The notes below the pieces were generated by a model. The model was not told where the DNA came from and did not search any database. It saw only the letters and a program-made list of their open reading frames with translations. The position numbers were made by a program, and so were the translations under genes. This document shows positions 1-11,112 of a stretch of 64,000 nt of DNA, one piece after another. This DNA comes from Corynebacterium mastitidis DSM 44356 (lineage in GTDB: Bacteria > Actinomycetota > Actinomycetes > Mycobacteriales > Mycobacteriaceae): assembly GCF_000375365.1 (NCBI RefSeq), contig NZ_AQXB01000005.1, positions 1-64,000 of the forward strand, written 5' to 3'. How positions within the stretch are numbered: the stretch's first letter is position 1; each line of letters opens with the position of its first letter.

Positions 1-424
1 ATCAGCCACCACCACACCACGCAACAGTGTGCATGAGCATGGTGGTTCAACAATGCATGTTGATATTCACATGGCCTGCCGACCATGACTGGCACACACC
101 CCACGCGCCACACCACCAGGCGTGGCAACATAAGGGGTGGATGGATGAACAAAAACACCAACAAACATATGGCATGCTGGGTGTTTCTGCACACAAGAGA
201 TTCCTATAATCATCAAGTGCATCAGTACGCTATCGAGTTCTCACACAACACCACCACAACCCACCAACACACCACGGTGCTGGCTGAAGGAAGGGTAAAA
301 GCTATTGCTTTGCGCCAGACGCTTGTTTTCCTCCCGCCACACAAAGCATCTTTGCTGGGGCGGTGTCGGTCACGCTGACTCCCAACAATTTACACACCCA
401 CCCACACCCACACAAACAACCAGG
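1..424 (-). promoter_or_regulatory. probable rRNA operon leader, minus strand; no gene seen
   Basis: This 424-base stretch holds no convincing gene. It is much less GC-rich than the rest and full of CA/GT runs. Read on the minus strand, 250-230 is TGTGTGAGAACTCGATAG-like, which resembles the TTTGAGAACTCAATAG antitermination (box A region) motif of mycobacterial and corynebacterial rRNA leaders and spacers. It is followed by GT-rich sequence such as TTGTTGGTGTTTTTGTTC, as in those leaders. Since galK, not 16S rRNA, lies upstream, a leader with the 16S gene just left of base 1 fits better than a 16S-23S spacer. A small hairpin (CCGCC..AGCA..TGCT..GGCGG) lies near 336-367. No clear -35/-10 pair was found. 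Confidence 0.5.
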
Positions 425-1549
425 TCAGAGCCTCCTTGCGCCGTCTTGCGGCTCCACGATGTACACGTCCGCCTCCGGCACCGCCCGGACGATCTCGGCC
501 CTCGCGGCGTCGGGGTCCTCGCACAGGGCCACGATGCTCCCGCCGAACCCTCCCCCGGTCATGCGCGCGCCCACGGCGCCCGCCGCCCGCGCGGCCTGGA
601 CGGCGGCCTCGAGCTCGGGGGTAACCACCTCGTAGTCGTCGCGCAGGGAGTCGTGGCTCTGGTTCATCAGCTCGCCCAGGCGCGCGGTGTCTCCCCCGCG
701 CAGGGCTCCGATCGCCTCGGAGGTGCGCCGGGTCTCCGTCACCACGTGCCGCACGCGCCTGCGCACCACCTCCGGGTCGTCCTCGGTGCCCAGCGCCCAG
801 GCCACGGCCTGGTCCACGAGCCCCTCCTCCCGGAAGGTGCAGCCCAGGGCGGCGGCGACCCGGTCGATCAGGCCGCGTCGGGAGCCGTAGCCGCCGGTGG
901 CGTGGGAGTGGGCGGCGTTGGTGTTAGCCACGAGCAGGTGGTGGCCCGGCCACCGGCATTCCACCTGTTCCATGCCGCCGCTGAGGAAGTCCAGGGCGAG
1001 GGCGTTCCCGCGCCGCGCGTAGAGGCAGGCACGCTGGTCCAGCCCGCCCGTGTTGGCCCCCACCACCTCGTTCTCCGCCCTCATGGCGGCGGCCGCGAGG
1101 TCGGCGTCGAGGCCGTAGAGGTCCCTGGCGGCCACCGCCACGGAGCATTCCAGCGCGGCGGAGCTGGATAGGCCCGAGCCCACCGGCACGTCCGAGACCA
1201 CCGCGATGTCCATGCCCCCGCTTCCCAGCGCCCAGAGGGTGCCCGCCACGTAGCCGCGCCAGTCGCCCAGCGCCGAGACGTCGTCGAGGTGGGCCTCCCC
1301 CTCCCAGGTCGCGCCCGTGGGATCGACGGACACCATGCGCACGCGCCGGTCCGCGCGCGGCGCGGCGGCCACCACGGTGGCCATGGTGGTGGCCAGGGGC
1401 AGGCACACTCCGAAGGCGTAGTCCACGTGGTCTCCGATGAGGTTGACGCGCCCGGGGGAAAGCCAGGCCCCGGGCGGGGCGCCGTGGTAGGTCCGCTCGT
1501 AGAGGGCGGATGCCTCCCGGGCCAGGTGTTCCGCGCTGCGCACGATCAT
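425..1549 (-). CDS. galK: galactokinase
   Basis: GHMP-family kinase that phosphorylates galactose at C1 with ATP, first committed step of the Leloir pathway, cytosolic. At 374 aa it has the normal length. The galactokinase signature GRVNLIGDHVDY is at about residues 33-44, the ATP-binding loop VPVGSGLSSSAA near the end of the first third, and the C-terminal GHMP motif TGGGFGGS at about 331-338. The start is ATG at 1549, which overlaps the galT stop as ATGA, so translation is probably coupled. A longer open frame to 1885 is ignored because it lies inside galT. Last gene of the gal run. Confidence 0.96.
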   Translation of the reverse strand: MIVRSAEHLAREASALYERTYHGAPPGAWLSPGRVNLIGDHVDYAFGVCLPLATTMATVVAAAPRADRRVRMVSVDPTGATWEGEAHLDDVSALGDWRGYVAGTLWALGSGGMDIAVVSDVPVGSGLSSSAALECSVAVAARDLYGLDADLAAAAMRAENEVVGANTGGLDQRACLYARRGNALALDFLSGGMEQVECRWPGHHLLVANTNAAHSHATGGYGSRRGLIDRVAAALGCTFREEGLVDQAVAWALGTEDDPEVVRRRVRHVVTETRRTSEAIGALRGGDTARLGELMNQSHDSLRDDYEVVTPELEAAVQAARAAGAVGARMTGGGFGGSIVALCEDPDAARAEIVRAVPEADVYIVEPQDGARRL

Positions 1550-2625
1550 CGCCCTATCCTCCTGAACGTCTCCGCGATGGTTTCCGGGGTGGTGTCGTTG
1601 ATCCAGGCCCCCATGCCCGATTCCGATCCCGCCAGGTACTTCATGCGGTGCGGGGAGCGCATGAGGGAAAACAGCTGAAGGTGCAGGCGGCCTGCCTCCG
1701 GCTGCCCCACAGGCGCCTGGTTCCAGGCCGCGATGTAAGGGGTGCGCTCCACGCCGTCGAAGAAGCGATCCATCGCCGGAAAGAGGCTGTGCAGGATGCC
1801 GGCCAGGTCCTCCCGCTCCTCCTCGCTGAGCGCCGCGAAATCCGGGGCGTGCCGGCGCGGCATGACGATCACCTCCACCGGCCATTTGGCCGCCACCGGG
1901 GTGTAGGCCACGAAGTGCTGCGTGCGCGTGATAATGCGCTGTCCGGAGCGCAATTCCGCCTCGAGAACCTCGTCGAAGAGGTTCGGCCGGATACGGGTTT
2001 GTTCCGCAATGGCGGCCATGCGGGGCGGCACGAAGGGGTAGGAATAGATCTGGCCGTGCGGGTGCTGGAGGGTCACCCCAATCTCTTCCCCGCGATTTTC
2101 AAAGGGGAACACCGCCCGCACCCCTGGGATACGCGATAGTTCCTCCGTGCGGTGCGCCCAGACGTCGATCAGCATGCGCTTGCGTTCCAGGGAGAGGTCC
2201 GCGAAGGAGCCATCCGGGCGCGGGGTAAAGCACACCACCTCGCAGCGCCCGCGGGCGGGCCGCTGCTCGAAGAGCTCCTCGTCGTCGATGTGCAGGGGGT
2301 AGTGCCCCGCCCCGGTGCTCAGCGAGGGGAACCGATTCTCAAAGACCACCACCTGGTAGTCCGCCTCGGGGATCTCGCTGGGATGGGAGCCGGGACGCGT
2401 GGGCGCGAGCGGGTCCTCGCTGGCGGGCGGCAGGAAGGTGCGGTTTTGCCGGTGCGCGGCGAAGAGCGACCACTGCCCGGTGAGGGGGTCGCGGCGCATG
2501 GTGGACTCCGTGCGCACGGTGGGCAGGGCCCGCTCGTCTACCGCGGTGCGCGGCGGGGTGTCGGGGGTGTCGAAGTAGAGGATCTCGCGGCCGTCGGAGA
2601 GGTTCGATCGGGTCACCCTAAGCAT
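1546..2625 (-). CDS. galT: galactose-1-phosphate uridylyltransferase
   Basis: Transfers UMP from UDP-glucose to galactose-1-phosphate. The HIT-superfamily active-site motif HPHGQ is at residues 188-192, preceded by the ENRGEEIGVTLQ stretch; the central His carries the uridylyl group in this family. It is 359 aa, close to the usual 340-360. It overlaps the small membrane gene upstream by 8 bases and galK downstream by 4 bases. No galE is present in the window, so the epimerase needed to close the Leloir cycle must be encoded elsewhere. Confidence 0.95.
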   Translation of the reverse strand: MLRVTRSNLSDGREILYFDTPDTPPRTAVDERALPTVRTESTMRRDPLTGQWSLFAAHRQNRTFLPPASEDPLAPTRPGSHPSEIPEADYQVVVFENRFPSLSTGAGHYPLHIDDEELFEQRPARGRCEVVCFTPRPDGSFADLSLERKRMLIDVWAHRTEELSRIPGVRAVFPFENRGEEIGVTLQHPHGQIYSYPFVPPRMAAIAEQTRIRPNLFDEVLEAELRSGQRIITRTQHFVAYTPVAAKWPVEVIVMPRRHAPDFAALSEEEREDLAGILHSLFPAMDRFFDGVERTPYIAAWNQAPVGQPEAGRLHLQLFSLMRSPHRMKYLAGSESGMGAWINDTTPETIAETFRRIGR

Positions 2626-2845
2626 CGTGGGCCTCCATCCGGATGGGGTTCAGCCGGGCCCAGGCGAAGAACGCCAGGGCCACCAGCACCATGCCCAGCC
2701 CGGTCCACAGGTTGTCCGAGGCCTCCTTTGCCGCCATGTCCTCCGGGTTGACCCCGGGGTCGAGGAAAAAGAAGCACGCGCACAACACCACTCCGTACAG
2801 GCCCAGGAGCGCCCCAATCACGTTGCGAATATCGAATGTAGACAC
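2618..2845 (-). CDS. small two-helix membrane protein, symporter companion
   Basis: A 75-aa protein with two predicted membrane helices, at about residues 8-28 (IGALLGLYGVVLCACFFF) and 48-66 (LGMVLVALAFFAWA), joined by a short acidic loop. It starts 12 bases after the symporter stop and overlaps galT by 8 bases, so it is translated as part of the gal run. Small proteins of this kind next to sodium:solute symporters may be accessory subunits, but the function here is inferred from position only. I do not recognise a named family with certainty. Confidence 0.72.
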   Translation of the reverse strand: MSTFDIRNVIGALLGLYGVVLCACFFFLDPGVNPEDMAAKEASDNLWTGLGMVLVALAFFAWARLNPIRMEAHDA

Positions 2846-2857
2846 GTCTTTTACTCC

Positions 2858-4504
2858 TTAGAGGAACATGAGGTTCAAAGCCGAGACCAGCACCAGGCAG
2901 AGGATGCCCAGGGGAACCGTGCGGCGATACCAGGGCAGCGCGGCCTCCGCGGCGTCGGAAAGCTGCTCGCGCGGGGTCACGGAGCGCACGAAGCCCACCA
3001 GCTCGTGGTCCGGCTTGGGCCTGGTGACCATGGTGACCGCCACGGAGACGAGGATGTCCACGACGAAGGCCAGCGACGCCGCCACGAAGGCCGTGCCCTG
3101 GCCCGGCAGGGACACCACGGGGCCCTCCCCGAGGGAGAGGGCCCAGAAGGCCACGGCGGAGGCCGTGCCCGCGACCAGGCCCGCCCAGCCCGCGTGCGGG
3201 GTCATGCGCTTCCAGAACATGCCCAGGATGAAGGTGGCAAACAGCGGGGCGTTGAAGAAGCCGAAGAGGGTCTGGAGATAGTCCATGATGTTGCCGAAGT
3301 TGGCGGCCAGCAGCGCGGTGAACACCGCGATGACGGTGGCCGCCACCGTGGCGATCCGGCCGAACTTAAGGTAGTAGTCATCGTCCCTGTCCTTGACCAC
3401 GTAGGTCTGCCAGAGGTCGTAGCTGACCACGGTGTTGAAGGAGGAGATGTTCGCGGCCATGCCCGCCATGAACGCCGCCAGCAGACCCGCGATGCCCACA
3501 CCCAGCAGCCCGTTAGGCAGCAGATCCCGCATGAGGTAGAGCACGGCCTCGTTGGGCGCGGCCTCCCCCTGCGCGATGGGGGTGACGATGGTCCCGGCGA
3601 TCATCCCCGGGATGACCACCAGGAAGGGGATGAACATCTTGGGGAAGGCCCCGATGATGGGCGTCTTGCGCGCGGCCGAGAGGGAATCCGAGGCCATGGC
3701 GCGCTGCACCTCCACGAAGTTGGTGGTCCAGTAGCCGAAGGAGAGCACGAAGCCCAGGCCGAAGACGATCCCGATGACCGACCACACCGGGTGGTCAAAG
3801 CCGGACAGCTCCGTTCCCGGCCAGGTGGAAAAGTGGCTGGCCTCCCCCACCTTCTCCTTCAGGCCCGCCCAGCCGCCCACGTGGCGCAGGCCGATGACGG
3901 TGAGCGGGGCCAGGCCCGCCACGATCACGAAGAACTGCAGCACCTCGTTGTAAATGGCGGCGGACAGCCCGCCCAGGGTGATGTAGGAGAGCACGATCAC
4001 CGCCGCGATGAGCAGCGTGGCCCACCGGGGCCACCCCAAGAGGGCCTCCACCACGGTGGCCAGGAGGATGAGGTTCACCCCGGCGATAAGGAGCTGCGCG
4101 ATGGCGAAGGAGAGGGCGTTGACCAGGTGCGCCCCGGGGCCAAAGCGGCGGCGCATGAACTCCGGCACGGAGCGCACCTTGGAGCCGTAGTAAAAGGGCA
4201 TCATCACGATGCCCAGAAACACCATGGCGGGCACCGCCCCGATCCAGAAGTAGTGCATGGTCTGCATGCCGTACTGCACCCCGTTGGCGGACATGCCGAT
4301 GATCTCCACCGCCCCCAGGTTGGCCGCGACAAAGGCCAGGCCCGTGACCCACGCGGGCAGCCCCCTGCCCGAGAGGAAGAAGTCGATGGAGGAGGAGACG
4401 CGGCGCTTGGCCGCCCACCCGATCCCCAGAACAAACACAAAATAGGCCGCCACCAGCGAGTAATCCACCCAGGTGGCGTTAAGCCGCAAGGTATCCACGT
4501 TCAT
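2858..4504 (-). CDS. sodium:solute symporter, probably galactose or related sugar
   Basis: A 548-aa member of the SSS family (SGLT/PutP fold) with about 13-14 hydrophobic helices. Family features include the early FFLSGRGLPAWVTGLAFVAA segment and conserved helices around GGLSAAIYNEVLQFF. Such carriers couple sodium entry to uptake of sugars or other solutes at the cytoplasmic membrane. Lying between galM and galT-galK, it most likely imports galactose. Its start overlaps the galM stop by 26 bases. Substrate is inferred from neighbours, not from residues. Confidence 0.88.
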   Translation of the reverse strand: MNVDTLRLNATWVDYSLVAAYFVFVLGIGWAAKRRVSSSIDFFLSGRGLPAWVTGLAFVAANLGAVEIIGMSANGVQYGMQTMHYFWIGAVPAMVFLGIVMMPFYYGSKVRSVPEFMRRRFGPGAHLVNALSFAIAQLLIAGVNLILLATVVEALLGWPRWATLLIAAVIVLSYITLGGLSAAIYNEVLQFFVIVAGLAPLTVIGLRHVGGWAGLKEKVGEASHFSTWPGTELSGFDHPVWSVIGIVFGLGFVLSFGYWTTNFVEVQRAMASDSLSAARKTPIIGAFPKMFIPFLVVIPGMIAGTIVTPIAQGEAAPNEAVLYLMRDLLPNGLLGVGIAGLLAAFMAGMAANISSFNTVVSYDLWQTYVVKDRDDDYYLKFGRIATVAATVIAVFTALLAANFGNIMDYLQTLFGFFNAPLFATFILGMFWKRMTPHAGWAGLVAGTASAVAFWALSLGEGPVVSLPGQGTAFVAASLAFVVDILVSVAVTMVTRPKPDHELVGFVRSVTPREQLSDAAEAALPWYRRTVPLGILCLVLVSALNLMFL

Positions 4505-5345
4505 TCCTTATCTCTAATACGGAGTATTCCGCAGTGAAGATCTCCCCCGGCCCCAGCACGCCGAGGTCGCACCCGGTGTTGAGCGCGTTCGGCGGGGCCG
4601 TCATGGGCTCTACCGCCAGCCATCGTTGGGGAGAGGTATAAAGCTGCGTCCACGGCATCGCGGAACGCAGGGCCACGCCCCGGCCGTCCGGGTGCATCAG
4701 GCGCACCTCGTGGGCGCCCGGGGCGTGCACAAAGGCGTCGTCAAAGCCGCGTCCGCGCATGGCGATCGCGGGCTCCGACCAGGGTTCCCGCTCCCCCAGC
4801 GGGATGAGCGAGGGGCCCAGCGGGAGCCGGTGCGTGGCGTCGAAGAGGAGGGTGCACTCGTCGAGCGGACGCCCCTGGGGGTCCAGGTACGGGTGCGCGC
4901 CGAGGGCGCACGGCGCCGCGGCCTCGGAGAGGTTGCGCGCGCTCAGCCGGGCGCGCAGCCCCTCCGGCAGCGCCTCGTACACCACGGTGAGCTCGATGCG
5001 CCAGGGCCAGCCCTCCTCCGGCCCCAGCACCGCGCGCAGCCGCGCCCGCTCCCGGTCCGCCAGCAGCGTAAAGACCGTTCCGAGGGTGAAGCCGTGCAGG
5101 GCGTGGCCCCGCTTCGGCTCGGTGACCCGCAGGCGGTGCGGCCGCCCACGGAACTCGAAGGCCGCGCCGTCCACCCGATTGGGCCACGGCGCGAGCACCG
5201 CGTTCGCGGCCTCCGGGGGATGCTCCCCCGAGAACTCCCTCAGCAAAGGCCTGCCCGCGCGGCGCAGCGAGCGTATCGACGCCCCGGAGGCGCAGATCAC
5301 TGCCTCCGTGTCACCGCACCGCAGCCTGGCCTCCGGGATGGTCAT
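4479..5345 (-). CDS. galM: aldose 1-epimerase (galactose mutarotase)
   Basis: Interconverts alpha and beta anomers of galactose or glucose so that GalK receives the alpha form. The 288-aa protein shows the family landmarks in order: [12 protein letters not shown] substrate loop, catalytic His in HALHGF, second His in GAHPYLDP, and the C-terminal acidic region [14 protein letters not shown] carrying the catalytic Glu. The ATG at 5345 overlaps the tyrS stop as ATGA. A much longer open frame in the same phase runs back through tyrS and is a shadow. Confidence 0.9.
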   Translation of the reverse strand: MTIPEARLRCGDTEAVICASGASIRSLRRAGRPLLREFSGEHPPEAANAVLAPWPNRVDGAAFEFRGRPHRLRVTEPKRGHALHGFTLGTVFTLLADRERARLRAVLGPEEGWPWRIELTVVYEALPEGLRARLSARNLSEAAAPCALGAHPYLDPQGRPLDECTLLFDATHRLPLGPSLIPLGEREPWSEPAIAMRGRGFDDAFVHAPGAHEVRLMHPDGRGVALRSAMPWTQLYTSPQRWLAVEPMTAPPNALNTGCDLGVLGPGEIFTAEYSVLEIRNERGYLAA

Positions 5346-6604
5346 CCCCGTCGAACCCCCGCGAAGTTCTTCTTGCCCCGGCGCAGCACCAGCCAGGCGC
5401 CGTGCAGGTAGTCCTCCGGGGAAGGCTCCCAGTCCTCGGCGGACACGCGGGCGTTGTTCACATACACGCCGCCCTCCTTGACCGCCCGGCGGGCCGCCCC
5501 GCGCGAGGGCACCAGGCCGGTGCCCACCAGGAGGTCCACGATGGTGCGCGGGGAGTTCTCGTCCAGCTCGAGCACCTCGGTCTCCGCGACGGCGGAGGCC
5601 AGGGTGGGCTCGTCGAGGTCCGCGAGGTCGGCGCGGCCGAAGAGCGCCTGCGAGGCCAGCTCCACGGCCTCGGTGGCCCGCTCGCCGTGCACCAGCGTGG
5701 TCATCTCCCGGGCCAGGGTGCGCTGCGCCTCGCGCGCGTGGGGGCGCTGGGCGACCTCCTCCTCCAGCCGGTCCAGCTCCTCGCGGTCGAGGAAGGTAAA
5801 CCAGCGCAGGTAGCGCATGACGTCCGCGTCCGCGGCGTTGATGAAGTACTGGTACCAGGTGTAGGGGCTGGTCATCTCCGGGTCGAGCCACAGGCTCCCG
5901 CCCCCGGTGGACTTGCCGAACTTCTTGCCCTCGGAGTCCGTGACCAGGGGGACGGTCAGGGCGTGCACCTGGTCGCCGGTGATGCGACGCACCAGGTCCA
6001 CCCCGGCCACGAGGTTGCCCCACTGATCGCCGCCGCCCACCTGGAGGTTGACCCCCCGGGTGGTGTGGAGCTGCACGTAGTCGTTGGCCTGGAGCAGCAT
6101 GTAGGAGAACTCCGTGTAGGAGATGCCGTCGTTGTCCAGGCGCCGCTTGACCGTCTCCCGAGCGAGCATGGTGTTGAGCGAGAAGTGCTTGCCCACGTCG
6201 CGGAGGAAGGAGATGACGGACATCCCGCCCGTCCACTCGTTGTTGTTCACCAGCTCGGCGGCGTTCTCCCCCTCGAAGGTGACAAAGCGCCGCAACTGCC
6301 CGGAGATGCGCTCGGCCCACTCGGAGACCGTCCCGGCGTCGTTCATGGAACGCTCTCCCACGTCGCGGGGGTCTCCGATCATGCCCGTGGCGCCGCCGGC
6401 GAGCACGAGGGGGCGGTGCCCCGCACGCTGAAAGCGGGCGAGCATGAGCAGCGGCACCAGGTGCCCCGCGTGGAGGGAGGGCCCGGTGGGGTCGAAGCCG
6501 CAGTACAGGGCGATGGGCCCCTCCTCGGTGGCCGCGCGCAGCGCCTCCAGGTCGGTGGACTGGTTGATCAGCCCGCGCCACTCCAGCTCGTCAATGATGT
6601 TCAT
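5342..6604 (-). CDS. tyrS: tyrosyl-tRNA synthetase
   Basis: Class I aminoacyl-tRNA synthetase charging tRNA-Tyr. The HIGH-type motif is HAGH in [14 protein letters not shown] near residue 47, and the KMSKS-type motif is KFGKS near residue 228. A C-terminal S4-like RNA-binding domain is present ([22 protein letters not shown] region). With the ATG at 6604 the protein is 420 aa, typical of bacterial TyrRS; an in-frame start six codons upstream would overlap the preceding gene further. Start and stop overlap both neighbours as ATGA. The coupling to galM downstream is odd for a core gene. Confidence 0.97.
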   Translation of the reverse strand: MNIIDELEWRGLINQSTDLEALRAATEEGPIALYCGFDPTGPSLHAGHLVPLLMLARFQRAGHRPLVLAGGATGMIGDPRDVGERSMNDAGTVSEWAERISGQLRRFVTFEGENAAELVNNNEWTGGMSVISFLRDVGKHFSLNTMLARETVKRRLDNDGISYTEFSYMLLQANDYVQLHTTRGVNLQVGGGDQWGNLVAGVDLVRRITGDQVHALTVPLVTDSEGKKFGKSTGGGSLWLDPEMTSPYTWYQYFINAADADVMRYLRWFTFLDREELDRLEEEVAQRPHAREAQRTLAREMTTLVHGERATEAVELASQALFGRADLADLDEPTLASAVAETEVLELDENSPRTIVDLLVGTGLVPSRGAARRAVKEGGVYVNNARVSAEDWEPSPEDYLHGAWLVLRRGKKNFAGVRRG

Positions 6605-6783
6605 GCGTCTCCTCCCGGCCACTCCACGGCCTCATCGATCAGCAGCACCGGTATCCCCTGGTCGATGCGGTAGGCGAGCCCCAGGCGCTCGTTGACCAAC
6701 ACCTGCTCCTGCTCGCGGTAGACGAGCGGCCCCTTGTCCCTGGGGCACACCAGAACGTCCAGTAGTTCAGAGTTAAGGCTCAT
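6601..6783 (-). CDS. Trm112/UPF0434-like small protein
   Basis: A 60-aa protein starting [20 protein letters not shown] and ending in a short beta-rich domain ([15 protein letters not shown]), the pattern of the Trm112/YcaR family. In other organisms Trm112 activates methyltransferases. Most family members have paired Cys residues, while this one keeps only one (VCPRDKG), so a zinc site is unlikely. It lies just downstream of argH and overlaps tyrS by 4 bases (ATGA). The ATG at 6783 is preferred over a longer frame that has no family homology in its extension. Confidence 0.8.
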   Translation of the reverse strand: MSLNSELLDVLVCPRDKGPLVYREQEQVLVNERLGLAYRIDQGIPVLLIDEAVEWPGGDA

Positions 6784-6793
6784 GGTGATAACT

Positions 6794-8215
<1,422 letters not shown>

Positions 8216-9412
8216 CTATGCCTCCCGATCCCGCTTGTTGGCCATCTTGGAGGACAACCCGTGCAGCTGCACGAAGCCCTTGGCCAGGGTCTGGTCGAAG
8301 GTATCGCCCGTGTCGTAGGTGGCCAGGTTGAAGTCGTAGAGGGAGTGATCGGAGCGGCGGCCGTTGACGGTCACGGAGCCCGCGTGCAGCACCAGGCGGA
8401 TGTCGCCGGTGACGTGCTCCTGGGTGGAATCGATGAAGGCCTCCAGGGAGCGCTTGAGCGGGCTGAACCACAGGCCGTCGTAGACCTCCTCCGACCAGCG
8501 GGCGTCCACCAGACGCTTGTAGCGCGCCAGCTCGCGCTCCACCGTCACGTCCTCCAGCGCCTCGTGGGCCTTGATGAGCACCATCGCGCCGGGGGCCTCG
8601 TACACCTCGCGGGACTTGATGCCCACCAGGCGATCCTCCACCATGTCCAGCCGCCCCACGCCCTGGGCGCCGGCGCGGCGGTTGAGCTCCTCGATGGCCT
8701 CGAGCACGGTCACGGGGCGGCCGTCGATGGCCACCGGGGCGCCGCCCTTGAAGGAGATGATCAGCTCGTCGGGGGCGTTGCCCAGGCCGGGGTCCTCCGT
8801 GTAGGCGTAGAGGTCCTTGGTGGGCGGGTTCCACAGGTCCTCCAGGAAGCCCGTCTCCACGGCGCGGCCCCACACGTTCTGGTCGATGGAAAACGGCGAG
8901 GAGGCGGACTGCTCGATGGGCAGGTTGATCTCCTCCGCGAACTCGATGGCCTTGTCCCGCGTCCAGGCGAAGTCGCGGGCCGGGGCGACGATCTCAAGGT
9001 CTGGGTCCGTGCTCATGAAGCCGACCTCGAAGCGCACCTGGTCGTTGCCCTTGCCCGTGCAGCCGTGCGCCACGTGCGTGCCGCCGTGCGCCTTGGCCGC
9101 CTCCACGAGGTGCTTGACGATCAGCGGGCGCGACAGCGCCGAGACGAGCGGGTACTGCTTCATGTACAAGGCGTTGGCCTTGACCGCGGGCAGGCAGTAC
9201 TGCTCCGCGAACTCGTCCTTGGCGTCCACCACGATGGACTCCACGGCGCCGCAGTCCAGCGCGCGCTGCCGCACGGACTCCATGTCCTCCCCGCCCTGCC
9301 CCAGATCCAGGGACACGGCCACGACCTCCCCCTCGATCATCTTGGCCAGGTAGGGGATGGCCACGGAGGTGTCCAGGCCGCCGGAATAGGCAAGAACAAT
9401 TCGGTTGGTCAT
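8216..9412 (-). CDS. argG: argininosuccinate synthase
   Basis: Condenses citrulline and aspartate with ATP to argininosuccinate. The N-terminal PP-loop AYSGGLDTS is at residues 8-16, the normal place, and the 398-aa length is standard. A good AAGGAG site precedes the ATG at 9412. Since argF is missing from this cluster, the citrulline this enzyme needs must come from an OTCase encoded elsewhere or from uptake. Confidence 0.97.
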   Translation of the reverse strand: MTNRIVLAYSGGLDTSVAIPYLAKMIEGEVVAVSLDLGQGGEDMESVRQRALDCGAVESIVVDAKDEFAEQYCLPAVKANALYMKQYPLVSALSRPLIVKHLVEAAKAHGGTHVAHGCTGKGNDQVRFEVGFMSTDPDLEIVAPARDFAWTRDKAIEFAEEINLPIEQSASSPFSIDQNVWGRAVETGFLEDLWNPPTKDLYAYTEDPGLGNAPDELIISFKGGAPVAIDGRPVTVLEAIEELNRRAGAQGVGRLDMVEDRLVGIKSREVYEAPGAMVLIKAHEALEDVTVERELARYKRLVDARWSEEVYDGLWFSPLKRSLEAFIDSTQEHVTGDIRLVLHAGSVTVNGRRSDHSLYDFNLATYDTGDTFDQTLAKGFVQLHGLSSKMANKRDREA

Positions 9413-9441
9413 AATGCTTTCTCCTTAGTTTCTATAAAGAA

Positions 9442-9915
9442 TTATTGGTTCCAGGTGCGCAGAAGATCCGCGAGTTCCGCGCCCGTCATCGGGTCCCGGG
9501 CCAAAACGAAGATCGTATCATCGCCGGCGATGCAGCCCACGACCTCCGGCATCCCCACGCGGTCGATGAAGCTCGCCAGGTACTGCGCCGCGCCCGGGGG
9601 CGTGCGCAGCACCGCCATGTGGGCGGAGGAGTCCACGGACACCACCAGCTCCTCCAGCATCCGGCGCAACTTCTCCCGGGGGCCGGAGAGGGTGCCGGGG
9701 GCCGTGGTCTCCTCCTCGCTGATGGCGTAGAAGGAGCGCGACCCCTCGCGGCGCACCTTGCGCGCCCCGAGCTCATCGAGATCGCGCGAGAGCGTGGCCT
9801 GGGTGGCGTCGATCCCCTCGTCCAGCAGCAGCTCGGAGAGCTGCACCTGGCTGTACACGCGGGTAGAGGCCAAAATGTCAAGGATTTTGCCTTGACGCGC
9901 AGTGCGGGTGGTCAC
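9442..9915 (-). CDS. argR: arginine repressor ArgR
   Basis: Hexameric arginine-responsive repressor. The 157-aa protein has an N-terminal winged helix-turn-helix ([20 protein letters not shown], about residues 38-57) and a C-terminal arginine-binding/oligomerisation domain with the [15 protein letters not shown] stretch, in which the acidic pair contacts arginine. The start is GTG at 9915 behind AAAGGA. It follows argD by only 15 bases, in the place where argF would be expected upstream. It likely controls argC transcription through the site near 14251-14266. Confidence 0.94.
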   Translation of the reverse strand: MTTRTARQGKILDILASTRVYSQVQLSELLLDEGIDATQATLSRDLDELGARKVRREGSRSFYAISEEETTAPGTLSGPREKLRRMLEELVVSVDSSAHMAVLRTPPGAAQYLASFIDRVGMPEVVGCIAGDDTIFVLARDPMTGAELADLLRTWNQ

Positions 9916-9930
9916 CGCTATCGTCCTTTC

Positions 9931-11112
9931 CTAAGCATCAATCTCGTTGAGCACGGCGCCCAGGCGCCGCACCGCCTCGTCGATCTCTTCCTCCGTGATC
10001 ACCAGGGGTGGGACCAGCCGCAGCACCCCCTCCGAGGGGGCGTTGAGGATCAGCCCGCCGGGGATGCCCGCGCTCACCGCCTGGGCGGCGACGGGCGCGC
10101 GCAGCACCGCGCCGAGCATGAGGCCGCGACCGCGCACGGACTCCACCTGGGGCAGCGCCTCCACGCCCGCGCGCAGCCGGGCGCCGGACCGGCGCACCTG
10201 GGAAAGAAACCCATCGTCTATCGTATCGAGCACCACCCCGGCCGCCGCGCAGGCCACGGGGTTACCGCCAAACGTGGTCCCGTGGTCCCCCACGCCCAGC
10301 AGGCTCGCGGCGCGCCCGTGGGCCAGGCAGGCCCCGATGGGCAGCCCCGCGCCCAGCCCCTTGGCCAGGGTGACCACGTCCGGGACGACCCCCTCGCGCT
10401 CGAAGGCAAAGAAGTCCCCCGTGCGCCCCACGCCCGTCTGCACCTCGTCGAGCACCATGAGGATCCCGTGCTCGTCGCACAGCTCCCGCACCGCGCGCAG
10501 GAAGCCCTCCGGCGCGGGGATCACGCCCGTCTCACCCTGGATCGGCTCCAGGAAGATGGCGGCCACCTCGCCCGGGTTCATCTCCACCAGGGTGCGCAGG
10601 TACGCGGCGTCGCCGTAGGGGTAGAACTCCACCCCGCCGGGCAGCGGCGCGAAGGGGGCGCGCTTGGCGGGCTGCCCGGTGAGCGAGAGCGCCCCCATCG
10701 TGCGCCCGTGAAAGCCGTTGGCCGCCGCCAGCACCCGGTGCCGCCCCGTGCGGCGCGTGAGCTTCAGGGCGGCCTCGTTGGCCTCCGCGCCCGAGTTGCA
10801 CAGGAACACCCGCGCGGTCTCCGAGGGGAAGCGCGCGCACAGGGCCCGCGCCACCTCCACCGCCGGGCGCGAGGCCACCAGGTTGGAGGAGTGGGTCAGG
10901 CGCAGCGCCTGCTCCCCCACCGCCGAGGCCACCTGCTGGTTCCCGTAGCCCAGGGAGGCCACGGCGATCCCGGAGAGCAGGTCGATATATTCGTTGCCCT
11001 GGGCGTCGAACAGCCGCGCGCCGCGCCCCTCCACCACCTCGATGGCCGGGGTGGGATATGTGCCCATGAGCACCCCGGGCCAGTCCTCGAGGGTCCTAGT
11101 GTTCTGCGTCAT
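9931..11112 (-). CDS. argD: acetylornithine aminotransferase
   Basis: PLP enzyme converting N-acetylglutamate semialdehyde to N-acetylornithine. At 393 aa it matches the class III aminotransferase length. Visible landmarks are the cofactor loop [12 protein letters not shown], the Asp of [13 protein letters not shown], and the Schiff-base Lys in TLAKGLGAG, followed by HGTTFGGNP. It overlaps the argB stop by 17 bases. It ends in TAG with argR, not argF, following at once. Confidence 0.95.
   Translation of the reverse strand: MTQNTRTLEDWPGVLMGTYPTPAIEVVEGRGARLFDAQGNEYIDLLSGIAVASLGYGNQQVASAVGEQALRLTHSSNLVASRPAVEVARALCARFPSETARVFLCNSGAEANEAALKLTRRTGRHRVLAAANGFHGRTMGALSLTGQPAKRAPFAPLPGGVEFYPYGDAAYLRTLVEMNPGEVAAIFLEPIQGETGVIPAPEGFLRAVRELCDEHGILMVLDEVQTGVGRTGDFFAFEREGVVPDVVTLAKGLGAGLPIGACLAHGRAASLLGVGDHGTTFGGNPVACAAAGVVLDTIDDGFLSQVRRSGARLRAGVEALPQVESVRGRGLMLGAVLRAPVAAQAVSAGIPGGLILNAPSEGVLRLVPPLVITEEEIDEAVRRLGAVLNEIDA

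Noticed and set aside
27..378. Two short + strand frames at the left edge
   Set aside because: His/Thr-rich translations of CA repeats, no ribosome site; the region looks like an rRNA leader on the other strand.
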